Below, piece after piece: positions 28,022 to 36,858 of a stretch of DNA of 64,000 bases. A program made the position numbers and the translations under genes. The number at the start of each line of letters is the position of its first letter. Position 1 is the stretch's first letter. The stretch comes from Cyclobacteriaceae bacterium (GTDB lineage Bacteria; Bacteroidota; Bacteroidia; Cytophagales; Cyclobacteriaceae), in NCBI GenBank assembly GCA_016787565.1, contig JAEUUG010000008.1, forward strand, positions 43,197 through 107,196, written 5' to 3'. Under the pieces are notes generated by a model. It made no database searches and was not told the origin of the DNA. It was given only the letters and a program-made list of their open reading frames with translations.

Positions 28022-28750
28022 TTATCTGCGGTTTCCGTAGAATAAGGTTATAAAAAGGGTAGGGTAAAGAGAATAGTTTTCAGTGGCTTCAGGCATCATC
28101 ACTACTTTACTTGTGTATGCATCAAACAGAATTCCGGCCTCAAATCCGGTTACCTGATCTTTAACAGTTCCGAGTTCGAAATTCAAGGCGGCTTTGAAAT
28201 TAGCGCCCATTTTAATAGAGGATTGTCCCAGACCCTCAAAAAGTCTTCCTGTACCAAGGATTTGATCCTGATTTTTGGGATCATATTGGGCGGTATAGGA
28301 AGTAAAGCCACCTCCATCGGAGCTGTATTCAACAAAATATGGGGCAACTATCCCAATGCTTGGCCCTACGGCAAAGATCGCCTTCACTTCTACGCCCTGC
28401 TGAGGCGCCTTTTTAAAAAGTATTAGGTCTCTTCCGTACTGTAAGCGGAGGGCATACAAATAGTTATTCTTACCGTAGATGTAATAATTACCAGTACCGG
28501 AAGTTTTACGGATTTCCTGTGGGTGTTTTACATTCATTAATTCAAGACCATAGGTTTCAAGAACCCTGTCATTCAATTTCCGCGATTTCTTGAATACAAA
28601 ACCTCCAATAAGCCCTCCATACGTATTTTTGTTAATGCCCCAGATAAATTCTGATTGGTATTCATAGCTATCCTGTGTCTGGGCGGTGGCATCCAACAGG
28701 AAGGCTAGGAAGACAAAAGAGCAACAAACAATTTTCATTAAATCCCGCAT
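28022..28750 (-). CDS. Secreted beta-barrel-like protein of unknown function
   Basis: I do not recognise a named family. The protein is 242 residues with a signal peptide (MKIVCCSFVFLAFLLDATAQ, if the second ATG at 28738 is used). The mature part alternates hydrophobic and polar residues with many aromatics and Gly (GLIGGFVFKKSRK, YALRLQYGRDLILF, YPTLFITLFYGNRR) and ends in an aromatic-Arg pattern, consistent with a small outer-membrane beta-barrel. The second ATG has a GGGA-type site before it and would leave a leader of about 20 bases after the candidate promoter. It is a single gene between tonB and ytxJ. Confidence 0.7.
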   Translation of the reverse strand: MRDLMKIVCCSFVFLAFLLDATAQTQDSYEYQSEFIWGINKNTYGGLIGGFVFKKSRKLNDRVLETYGLELMNVKHPQEIRKTSGTGNYYIYGKNNYLYALRLQYGRDLILFKKAPQQGVEVKAIFAVGPSIGIVAPYFVEYSSDGGGFTSYTAQYDPKNQDQILGTGRLFEGLGQSSIKMGANFKAALNFELGTVKDQVTGFEAGILFDAYTSKVVMMPEATENYSLYPTLFITLFYGNRR

Positions 28751-28765
28751 GGTAATACTTTACAC

Positions 28766-28795
28766 TAAAATTAGATTATAATTTCCTAACGCAAA
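28766..28795 (-). promoter_or_regulatory. Candidate promoter of the beta-barrel-like gene
   Basis: On the minus strand TTTG (28795-28792), an 18-base spacer and TAATTTTA (28773-28766) match seven of eight bases of the Bacteroidota -7 box. The site ends 15 bases before the first ATG and 27 bases before the second. Confidence 0.4.
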
Positions 28796-28869
28796 ACAGA
28801 AGCCGAAGTTATTCTGGCGTACAGCGTGGCGTTACAGAGTCCATATCAACCTGATGGCCCTATTTACAG

Positions 28870-29211
28870 CTAATCATTTAAGATGTCTTTAATAGCTGTG
28901 TAATTGATTGCCATGTGGGAACTGTCGTAAATGGCCTTTTTGTTTTTGATGACAATGATCTGGGGAGATTCATGTTCAATATCAAAAAAACGTGCAATTT
29001 CATCTGAAAGAGAACGGTATGATATCAGATCGAGATAGTATGGTTTCACTACTGCCATCTCATCGTTGTTCCAGTGGCGTTCCAGCCTGTCAAGTGCAGC
29101 TTTGCTAATGGAGCAACGTATGCTGTGTTTGAAGATAATCACTGGGTTTCTTGTCGATTCCTCCAGAAGTGTGCTTACTTGTTCTGTATGGATGAGTTCA
29201 ATCCAATTCAT
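28870..29211 (-). CDS. ytxJ: Bacillithiol system redox-active protein YtxJ
   Basis: This is a small thioredoxin-fold protein of 113 residues. The YtxJ/BrxC pattern is clear: VIIFKHSIRCSISKAAL with the redox Cys33 and no second Cys, then the cis-Pro region ESPQIIVIKNKKAIYDSSH. Such monothiol bacilliredoxin-like proteins are proposed to remove bacillithiol from S-bacillithiolated proteins. bshC at 49.9 kb shows that the organism makes bacillithiol. It lies 27 bp downstream of the basic repeat protein gene on the same strand. Confidence 0.88.
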   Translation of the reverse strand: MNWIELIHTEQVSTLLEESTRNPVIIFKHSIRCSISKAALDRLERHWNNDEMAVVKPYYLDLISYRSLSDEIARFFDIEHESPQIIVIKNKKAIYDSSHMAINYTAIKDILND

Positions 29212-29238
29212 GTGTTAAAGAATAATGTCTATTACGAA

Positions 29239-31626
29239 TCAATCATACCATAAACCCTGTTCGCCTTTATCGTAACGAGGTTTGTGACCTTTATCTTTGA
29301 GATGATCCGGTAGGGTTTCATTTTTCTTGAATAAACGTGCCCACCACAACTTAAAGTTCGTGAGCATATCTTTTTCTTCGGCTACATTATTTTTATTGGT
29401 TTTGACGAACTGCGCATCCGGGTGAAGATTGGGTTTGCCGAACAAATCATATTTGCGCATTTTAATGTTGCCCTGATAATCGGTAGCGCGTGCAAATGCC
29501 TTACCGGGTTCTCGTACCCGGAGAGCCTCTTCTGCACTGCTGGGGTTATGGACATAATTCCATGTACGCTTAACTCCTTTTGCATATTCACTGGCCTTAA
29601 CAGAAGATTTAGTCGGTTTGATTCCCGGCAATGAGCCATCTGCGGCATGAGGTTTTGTTCCCGTCTCCTTCTGTTTAATCTTAACCTGCAATTCACCAAC
29701 CTGATAAGTCGATTTATTTGGCTTTAATTTCAACAAGGCCTCTTCAGCAGAGTTTGGATTTTCTACATAGCGCGGGCGTTTAACGCGAACCTGTAGGTCA
29801 TCAACTTTGTAAGTCGATTTATCCGGACTTTTTTTCTTTAAAGCATCGTCACTTGCATTCGGATTTTTGGCATAGCTCCTGTTAAACTTCTTTAGCTTAA
29901 TAACACCTGTAAATTCTTCTCCCTGATCCACAGTGATATGCTGCTTGGAATTTTTCAGGTTCCCGGAATATCGCACTGCTTTGGCTGTTTCACCCGATGG
30001 AGTTTTTACAGGTAACGGTGTTTCTTTGTTATTCCAGAGTTTTCCACTCATGCTACCTCCACCTTTCTGAGGTTTGCTGCTCTTCAAATTGCCAGCGAAA
30101 CGAGCGGCTTTCAAAGTATTGTTTGAAGGTGCCCGGGTCGGAACAGCTGACTCGCGATTATTCCAGATCTTTCCACTTAAACTTGCACCAATATTTTTTG
30201 GCCGCTTTGAAGCCTTAAGGTGGCCAGTGTATTCTTCACCTTGATCGGAGAAAATATGCCTGGACCTGGCCAGGTTTATATTGCCGGAGAAGTTTCCTGC
30301 ACGTGCAGCATTGCCCGATGGCGTTCGGACAGGTAAGGGTGTCTGTCGGTTATTCCACATTTTTCCACTTACACTACCTCCGCCTTTCAATGGTCTACCG
30401 GCTTTTAGTGTACCCTGAAAATTTCCAATCCTGTCGGCACCTCTTCCGGGTGTTCGAACAGCAAGAGGAGTTTGCCGATTATTCCAGGATTTTCCACTCA
30501 CGCTGCCGCCACCTTTAAGCGGCCTTCTCCCTTTGATGTTGCCTTGAAAATTTCCAATTCCTTTTGCACCAATTCCTGGAGTTCTTACTGGCAAGGCAGC
30601 CTTACCGGGTCTGGTTTCTCCAGATCGGCTAAGGGACTTATAACCTGACCCTGGAACAGTGCCCCGGTAAACCTTATCACCTCGAGCAGGTTTTTTTCTT
30701 CTCGGTTGGGAGAGTGGCTGCCCTTCTGTAGATTTTCCTTTACTAAAGTAGTTTCTTCCCCGAATTGTTCTTCCAGCAATGTCGCCAGTCCAAGCGCGTT
30801 GGCCTGATTTTGTAGCCGAGACATAACCGCCCCCGGATGGGCCTTTATATGGACGATCCCCAACTCGTTTTCTTCCTTTGTAAGGTTCAAAAGTTGGTGC
30901 TATTATTCCTGGCCGTTGTGTTTCATAGTTTTTCGTCCGGAGTTTTCGGCCCGCTATATCTTTTGTAACGGCCACTTCGCCCTTCTTCTTAGGCCGGGGA
31001 AATTGAGCCCACGTATTCGGACTCTTTCGTGCAATGAATGAACCGGATGCCGACCGTGGTACAACCACTTTCTTTCTGTCAGGTTTTGAAGGCTCGGGAC
31101 CTTGCAAGCGTTTTAGCCGATTTAGCGTTGCCCGATTAGATACAGGCCGTTGCCTGGATGCAGGCTTGCTGGATGGATTGTGAACATAAGGTCCGTTCTG
31201 CGGATAAATATTTCGGTTTGATGTGCGTGCCGATGATGAACCTTGAAGGCGTTTGAGTCTTTTAAGGGCATAGTTATTTGAAACTTGCCGCTGGGTTTCA
31301 CTTGGTTTTCTGTTGGCATACGGACCTCGCTGCGGATAAACATTACTCACTTTTCCAGAAGCCGACCGAGCGCCTCCACTGGGAGCATTTACACGACCAC
31401 TATTGGCAAATGATTTTCCTTTGGATTTTACCCTTTTGCCGGAAGGGCCTTTTTTCTGACTCTTTTTAAAAGGTGTCTTGAATCTGCCTTCGCGGTTTGC
31501 TGCGGGCTTATCTCCTTTTGTATTTTGCGAGAAGGCTGGTATGATCAAAGTAAAACAAAACACAACCAGGCCCACTTTCAGTGCCAGGAAAAATGTATTC
31601 GAACCGTATCGTTTATTTAAGCTCAA
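29239..31626 (-). CDS. Exported basic repeat protein of unknown function
   Basis: I recognise no characterised family. It has 795 residues, starts with TTG, and has a signal peptide (about 12-34, ending IIPAFSQ). The mature part is strongly basic (Lys/Arg) and repeat-built. Two YPQxGPY units lie at about 94 and 140, and two DIAGRxxRxxNY units at about 225 and 285. Four full units plus one partial unit of GGSxSGKxWNNxxTPLPVxTP followed by FxGNxK lie at about 345-578. Four units of YxxNPxSAEEAL...Y with a V-K end lie at about 580-720. The C-terminus has LWWARLFKK. It follows the E1 gene after 29 bp. An envelope or nucleic-acid-binding structural role is possible but unproven. Confidence 0.8.
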   Translation of the reverse strand: MSLNKRYGSNTFFLALKVGLVVFCFTLIIPAFSQNTKGDKPAANREGRFKTPFKKSQKKGPSGKRVKSKGKSFANSGRVNAPSGGARSASGKVSNVYPQRGPYANRKPSETQRQVSNNYALKRLKRLQGSSSARTSNRNIYPQNGPYVHNPSSKPASRQRPVSNRATLNRLKRLQGPEPSKPDRKKVVVPRSASGSFIARKSPNTWAQFPRPKKKGEVAVTKDIAGRKLRTKNYETQRPGIIAPTFEPYKGRKRVGDRPYKGPSGGGYVSATKSGQRAWTGDIAGRTIRGRNYFSKGKSTEGQPLSQPRRKKPARGDKVYRGTVPGSGYKSLSRSGETRPGKAALPVRTPGIGAKGIGNFQGNIKGRRPLKGGGSVSGKSWNNRQTPLAVRTPGRGADRIGNFQGTLKAGRPLKGGGSVSGKMWNNRQTPLPVRTPSGNAARAGNFSGNINLARSRHIFSDQGEEYTGHLKASKRPKNIGASLSGKIWNNRESAVPTRAPSNNTLKAARFAGNLKSSKPQKGGGSMSGKLWNNKETPLPVKTPSGETAKAVRYSGNLKNSKQHITVDQGEEFTGVIKLKKFNRSYAKNPNASDDALKKKSPDKSTYKVDDLQVRVKRPRYVENPNSAEEALLKLKPNKSTYQVGELQVKIKQKETGTKPHAADGSLPGIKPTKSSVKASEYAKGVKRTWNYVHNPSSAEEALRVREPGKAFARATDYQGNIKMRKYDLFGKPNLHPDAQFVKTNKNNVAEEKDMLTNFKLWWARLFKKNETLPDHLKDKGHKPRYDKGEQGLWYD

Positions 31627-31655
31627 AAAATGGGTTCTGTAACAGGCTAAGGTAG

Positions 31656-33635
31656 CTAAAATTTCAGCAACTCTTCAATCTTTGCTTTTAACCTCGCTTT
31701 TGGCAGGAAATTCTGCTCTAATGTTGGGGCAAAAGGAATAGGAGTGTCCAGACTTGCTACTCGCATTACAGGTGCATCTAGGTGTTGAAAGTAGTGCTCG
31801 TTTACCCAAGCAGAAATTTCCGCGCCTATGCCTCCGGTAAGTGTATCTTCGTGAACGATCAGCACCCGGTTAGTTTTTTTAACTGTTTCGGCAACAGCTT
31901 CCTTATCCCAGGGTAACAGGGTTCGGAGATCGACAATATCAGCCTTAACATCAGGCATAGTGCTCAAAATTTCTAATGCCCAATGCACACCCATGCCATA
32001 TGTAATGATTGATAAATCATTGCCCTTCTGTATCAACTTTGCTTTACCAACTTCGATGGTGTAGTAATCATCCGGGATAGTATCCTTGATAGAACGATAA
32101 AGAAGCTTGTGTTCAAAGTACAAGTATGGATTGGGGTCTTCAAGAGCAGCGCAAAGTAATCCCTTCGCATCATACGGATTGGATGGATAAACAATTTTTA
32201 ATCCGGGAGTATGGAAAAACCAGGCTTCGTTGGATTGACTGTGAAAAGGTCCTGCGGCTGTGCCTGCTCCTGTGGGCATGCGCACTACTACATCGGCACA
32301 TTGGCCCCAACGCCAATGTGATTTGGCCAGGTTGTTTATGATCTGATTGAATCCTTCCGTTACAAAATCAGCAAATTGCATCTCCACCATTGCTTTCATA
32401 TTCTTAATGGAGAGCCCCAAACCGGCACCTACAATGGCCGATTCACATATGGGCGTATTGCGAACCCTTGCTTTACCAAACCGATTTACAAACCCTTCGG
32501 TGATTTTAAACACGCCACCATACTCGGCAATATCCTGGCCCATTAATACGAGGTTGTCAAAACGCTCCATGCTTTGATACAATCCATCACGTATGGAATC
32601 AATGAAACGTTTTTCAGTTTCTTTATCGGAGGCAGGCTTTATAGTGGTTTGCACAAACGGGGAGTAGACATCCTGAAGTTCAACTTCAGTATCGGCCACC
32701 GGATGTGTTTCCTGAAAGGCAGTCTCAAGCCCGGCTTCAATTTCTTTTTTTATTTTTTTTTGAAGTGCAACGATATCCGGTTGCTCAATCACACCATTTT
32801 CAACAAGGTATCGTTCATAGTTTTCAAGCGGATCTTTTTTAGTCCACTCTTCCATGAGTTCTTTCGGGACATATTTTGTGCCGGATGCTTCCTCATGTCC
32901 GCGCATGCGAAACGTGCGACATTCAACCAATACCGGTCGGGGATTTTTACGAATGTTTTCCGCCAGCAGGGAAATAGTGTCATACACTTCTAAAATATTA
33001 TTTCCATCAATGCTTATGGCCTCAATGCCATACCCGATCCCTTTGTCGGCAAAGCTCTCGCACCGGAATTGTTCCTGACTGGGTGTTGACAATCCGTAAC
33101 CATTGTTTTCAACAATGAAAATAATCGGTAGGTCCCACACCGCGGCAACATTTACAGCCTCATGGAAATCACCTTCACTGGTCCCGCCATCGCCATTAAA
33201 AACAGCGGTGACTTTATTTTCATTTTTAAGTTTAGTGGCCAGGGCAATGCCATCGGCTACACCATTTTGCGGACCGAGGTGAGAGATCATGCCAACGATG
33301 TGATGCTCATTCGTGCCAAAATGAAAGGACCGGTCTCTTCCTTTTGTATAACCATTCAGCATGCCTTGCCATTGAGCAAAGAGTCGATTAAACGGCATCT
33401 TCCGTGAAGTGAATACGCCAAGGTTTCGATGCATGGGCAGAATATATTCATCCGGCTGTAAAGCCTCCGTCACTCCAACAGCAATAGCCTCCTGACCAAT
33501 GCCACTAAACCACTTGCTGATTTTGTTTTGACGCAACAGAATAAGCATCTTCTCTTCAATCATCCGCGGAAGCAGGAGGCTCTCGTACAGATTTTTCAGC
33601 GTATCATCTGAGTAATGTTTCCGATTGAAATTCAT
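31656..33635 (-). CDS. Fused E1 alpha/beta subunit of 2-oxoacid dehydrogenase
   Basis: This is a thiamine diphosphate-dependent decarboxylase (E1) of a branched-chain 2-oxoacid or pyruvate dehydrogenase complex, 659 residues. The alpha-subunit region (about 1-310) has the ThDP motif GDGGTSEGDFHEAVNVAAVWDLPIIFIVENN at about 148-178. The beta region (about 340-659) has GQDIAEYGGVFKITEGF, QFADFVTEGFNQIINNLAK and PSNPYDAKGLL. E1 alpha and beta are usually separate genes; the single-chain form is common in Bacteroidota. E2 and E3 are not in the window. The choice between pyruvate and branched-chain substrates is not safe, though branched-chain is favoured by similarity. Confidence 0.93.
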   Translation of the reverse strand: MNFNRKHYSDDTLKNLYESLLLPRMIEEKMLILLRQNKISKWFSGIGQEAIAVGVTEALQPDEYILPMHRNLGVFTSRKMPFNRLFAQWQGMLNGYTKGRDRSFHFGTNEHHIVGMISHLGPQNGVADGIALATKLKNENKVTAVFNGDGGTSEGDFHEAVNVAAVWDLPIIFIVENNGYGLSTPSQEQFRCESFADKGIGYGIEAISIDGNNILEVYDTISLLAENIRKNPRPVLVECRTFRMRGHEEASGTKYVPKELMEEWTKKDPLENYERYLVENGVIEQPDIVALQKKIKKEIEAGLETAFQETHPVADTEVELQDVYSPFVQTTIKPASDKETEKRFIDSIRDGLYQSMERFDNLVLMGQDIAEYGGVFKITEGFVNRFGKARVRNTPICESAIVGAGLGLSIKNMKAMVEMQFADFVTEGFNQIINNLAKSHWRWGQCADVVVRMPTGAGTAAGPFHSQSNEAWFFHTPGLKIVYPSNPYDAKGLLCAALEDPNPYLYFEHKLLYRSIKDTIPDDYYTIEVGKAKLIQKGNDLSIITYGMGVHWALEILSTMPDVKADIVDLRTLLPWDKEAVAETVKKTNRVLIVHEDTLTGGIGAEISAWVNEHYFQHLDAPVMRVASLDTPIPFAPTLEQNFLPKARLKAKIEELLKF

Positions 33636-33654
33636 AAGGCTATAAAAACTGGGG

Positions 33655-33662
33655 CAAAGTTA
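33655..33662 (-). promoter_or_regulatory. Candidate -7 element of the E1 gene
   Basis: On the minus strand TAACTTTG is a perfect TAnnTTTG box, ending 19 bases before the ATG at 33635. No TTTG is seen at the expected -33 distance. Confidence 0.35.
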
Positions 33663-33761
33663 AAGTAGTTTTTGAGTCTGCCTCCTTTTTTGTAAACCTT
33701 TGAAATCATATAAAAAAGCCTTAACATTCTTTAGTATTTGTCTTTAGCCATTACTGGAAGT

Positions 33762-36700
33762 ATGCGCCTGATTTTCATCCTTATTTATGCGTTTTCAATC
33801 TCCTCAGTGTGTGCACAAGAGTACCGATTCAGGCTCTATCGCGTAGAGCAGGGGTTGCCGAATGATGTTGTGAAAGCTGTTGCACAGGATTCGCTTGGGT
33901 TTGTCTGGATTGCTACGGATGATGGATTGGTAAAATACGATGGTCAGCGGTTCACAACCTATAAAGCAGCATTCCGAAGCCAGTATACGAAGGCCTTTTT
34001 GAATACACGATCGGGTAGACTACTGGCTATTGGAGACCTTGACTTGATAGAAATAAGGAATCAAGTTGATACGGTTATTTTTAAAACGGTGTTGGCCGGT
34101 GCCCGCACCTTCAGTGATTCAGCCATCTGGTATCCCAAGTCAATCTATGAAGATCGTTCCGCCAATATTTGGCTGGGTGAGCCACAATCCGCAATCCGGT
34201 ATGATGGAAAAAGTATGAAGCGTTTTGATTTCGGTGCAGAGAACCGATCGCCTGTTTTTATTCGCTCGTTTAGCTTTTTTGAAGACGACAATGAAAACTT
34301 ATTTGCAGTTTCCTACCGTGGCAAAGTTTTCCGGCTCGATAAGAGGCGAGATGAGTTTGTTGCCCTTGAGCATGAACTTCCGGCAGATTGTGCACATGTT
34401 CTTTTTGATCAGCATAAACTTTATGTCGCCACGGGCACCGGTGTGTATGAAGCAACTATTGATGATGGAGACATTAGAAATGTCAGGCAACTATTGCCTG
34501 TGAAGCAGGCCTCCTATTTGCTGACTTCCCCCGATGGGGCATTATGGGTTGGCACTTTTGATGACGATTTATATCAGGTCAATCGTGATTCAGAAGTTAC
34601 CTGGAAAGCATTAGGCTATAGTTTTAAGGGGATTAATTCCATTTACCAGAGTAATGAAGGAGACCTCTGGACTTCAACTGATAAAGGCATGGTATTGGTA
34701 CAGAGCAATTTATTTGAGTTGGCAGATCCATTATCACAGGCACAGTTCATTGAGGGTATTGCAGAGGATGCTACACTCAACCGGATATACTTTTGCAATA
34801 AGGAGACGATAGTACAGCTTGAAAGTTCAAAGCCCGATGGGCCGCTAAGACGAACTGTAATTTATGATGATCGCAACGCTTACTTTCAATCGCTGCAAGT
34901 GAGTAAGCGTGGTTTGTGGGCATCCAGTATTTATGAGGTCATGCTTTTCAGCGAGGGCAAACTCTTTCGTAAATGGGATTTTTCATCGGAAGGGAATTTC
35001 GTACACGATATCTTTCTTGACTCCCGGCAACAACTCTGGGGATGCCAGGCCGGTAACGCTAACGTTATTATGATTAACGACTCGCTTAGGGTAAAGCGTT
35101 ATCCTATTCCTTCGAATAAGCAGAATGAAGTTACCCTGGTGCGTGAAGGGCCAAACGGATTGTATGTAGCTGCGAGCGGACCCGATAAGTATCTTTTTTT
35201 TAAACCGCACACGGGTGATTCGTTCAGGGATATTAGTTTACCTATAAAATTTTCAATAGCGGGAGACTTTACTATCAATGATTTTGCTGTCCAACAAAAT
35301 AACGTGGTGTGGATTGCTTCTACGGAGGGATTGATCCGGTTCGGTCATCAAAAAATTGAACGAATCGATCTGGGAGAAACCTTTACTGCAATTTCTGTCA
35401 GCTCCATTGAAATCCTTGACGAACGTAACATTATCTTTTCGAATTCTCATGGATTGTTTAGGTACGATCTTGTTTCAAATGAATATTGGCTTTACGATGA
35501 AAATTCCGGGCTTCCTTCAAACACCATTACAGGCCGAGGTATTTTTATTGATCACAAAAAGCAATTGTGGATCGGTACTTCGTATGGCCTCGCGCGAACT
35601 GCCCAGTCGATCATTCAAAATAAACAAACAACGAAACCACATTGTATTGAAGCGCGGGTGAATGGAGAGGGGGTTCGTTTCATCAGAGGAGTTCAGGCTT
35701 CTTATGGTGCGTTTATTCATCTGCAATTTTCATCTATAACTTTTCCGGAAAATAAAATTAACCTCCAATGGAAAATGCAGGGTGATACGCTATGGCATGC
35801 CATGCGTAATCATCAACTGAGTTTTACCGACTTGTGGCCAGGCGAGTACAACGTACTCGTGCGCGCCAAAAAAAATACCGGACTCGACTGGAGTGAACCA
35901 ACGATGGTGAGCCTGCTGATTGCAAAGCCGTACTGGCTTCGCATTGAATTTATATTTTTTTTGATCACCATTATATTGATCATTGCGTGGGCTTCTTACA
36001 GTGTAACCTCACGCTTGCTCAATAAGCGCAAGGTTCAGCTTGAACGTCTGATAGAGAAAAGAACGACTGATGTACAACGGGCCAACAATGAGCTCATGCA
36101 ACGCAATGCCGAACTGGATAGATTTGTTTACAGTGCTTCACATGACCTGAGTGCTCCGTTGAAATCAGTGTTGGGATTGATTGCTGTTTCCAGAATGGAA
36201 AATCCCGGTGAGCAGCATGAACAATACCTTACGATGATGGAAGGTAGTGTGCGCAAACTGGAAGACTTTATCCGTGATGTGGTGAGTTATTCACGCAACA
36301 CGCGTATGCCCGTCAAAAATGAAGCGGTCGATTTCTCAGAGCTTATCCAGAGTTTGCTGAATGATCAGCAATACGCTCCTAATTTTTCGAGGATTGATTT
36401 TCAGGTTGAAGATACTACAGGATCGAAGATGGTGACCGATGTAATGCGGCTGAAAATCGTACTGAACAATCTCATCTCCAATGCTATCAAGTTTCATTGG
36501 CTTGAACGCGAAAATCCGTTTGTAAAAATTAAACTCATGCGCCAGGGCAACGCCTATAGTATTACCGTGCAGGATAATGGTCAGGGAATAGACGAAGCGC
36601 ATACAGCCCATGTTTTTGAAATGTTTTACCGGGCATCCGAAAGTGCACAAGGCTCCGGCCTTGGGTTGTACATTCTTAAAGAAACAGTATTGAAAATGAG

Positions 36701-36779
36701 TGGCAAGGTATCTGTGAAGTCAAAAATTGGAGAAGGCACTACTTTTACAGTGATGCTTCCTGTGCCCGCTCAGGTCTGA
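33762..36779 (+). CDS. Reg_prop/Y_Y_Y sensor histidine kinase
   Basis: This is a large membrane sensor kinase of 1005 residues, counted from the ATG at 33762, which gives a signal peptide MRLIFILIYAFSISSVCAQ. The periplasmic part (about 20-620) is a two-component-regulator propeller with repeats such as DSLGFVWIATDDGLVKYDG and DHKKQLWIGTSYGLAR. It is followed by a Y_Y_Y domain (about 640-715) and a membrane helix (about 728-748). A coiled coil precedes HisKA (SASHDLSAPLKS, His near 793). The HATPase_c domain (about 887-1003) has DNGQGID and GSGLGLYILKE. Unlike many Bacteroidota relatives it lacks a receiver and AraC output, so it needs a separate regulator; none is adjacent. Confidence 0.93.
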   Translation: MRLIFILIYAFSISSVCAQEYRFRLYRVEQGLPNDVVKAVAQDSLGFVWIATDDGLVKYDGQRFTTYKAAFRSQYTKAFLNTRSGRLLAIGDLDLIEIRNQVDTVIFKTVLAGARTFSDSAIWYPKSIYEDRSANIWLGEPQSAIRYDGKSMKRFDFGAENRSPVFIRSFSFFEDDNENLFAVSYRGKVFRLDKRRDEFVALEHELPADCAHVLFDQHKLYVATGTGVYEATIDDGDIRNVRQLLPVKQASYLLTSPDGALWVGTFDDDLYQVNRDSEVTWKALGYSFKGINSIYQSNEGDLWTSTDKGMVLVQSNLFELADPLSQAQFIEGIAEDATLNRIYFCNKETIVQLESSKPDGPLRRTVIYDDRNAYFQSLQVSKRGLWASSIYEVMLFSEGKLFRKWDFSSEGNFVHDIFLDSRQQLWGCQAGNANVIMINDSLRVKRYPIPSNKQNEVTLVREGPNGLYVAASGPDKYLFFKPHTGDSFRDISLPIKFSIAGDFTINDFAVQQNNVVWIASTEGLIRFGHQKIERIDLGETFTAISVSSIEILDERNIIFSNSHGLFRYDLVSNEYWLYDENSGLPSNTITGRGIFIDHKKQLWIGTSYGLARTAQSIIQNKQTTKPHCIEARVNGEGVRFIRGVQASYGAFIHLQFSSITFPENKINLQWKMQGDTLWHAMRNHQLSFTDLWPGEYNVLVRAKKNTGLDWSEPTMVSLLIAKPYWLRIEFIFFLITIILIIAWASYSVTSRLLNKRKVQLERLIEKRTTDVQRANNELMQRNAELDRFVYSASHDLSAPLKSVLGLIAVSRMENPGEQHEQYLTMMEGSVRKLEDFIRDVVSYSRNTRMPVKNEAVDFSELIQSLLNDQQYAPNFSRIDFQVEDTTGSKMVTDVMRLKIVLNNLISNAIKFHWLERENPFVKIKLMRQGNAYSITVQDNGQGIDEAHTAHVFEMFYRASESAQGSGLGLYILKETVLKMSGKVSVKSKIGEGTTFTVMLPVPAQV

Positions 36780-36858
36780 TTGGGCAACATCAAAAATATT
36801 TTAATCATTTCGGTCCTTCAGGGTAAACCACGATTACGTTTCCTTATTTTTGAGACCT

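Noticed and set aside
29239..31626. Possible CRISPR or DNA tandem array inside the basic repeat gene
   Set aside because: The repetition is at the protein level, with units of varying length and codon differences and no constant repeat-spacer pattern in the DNA.
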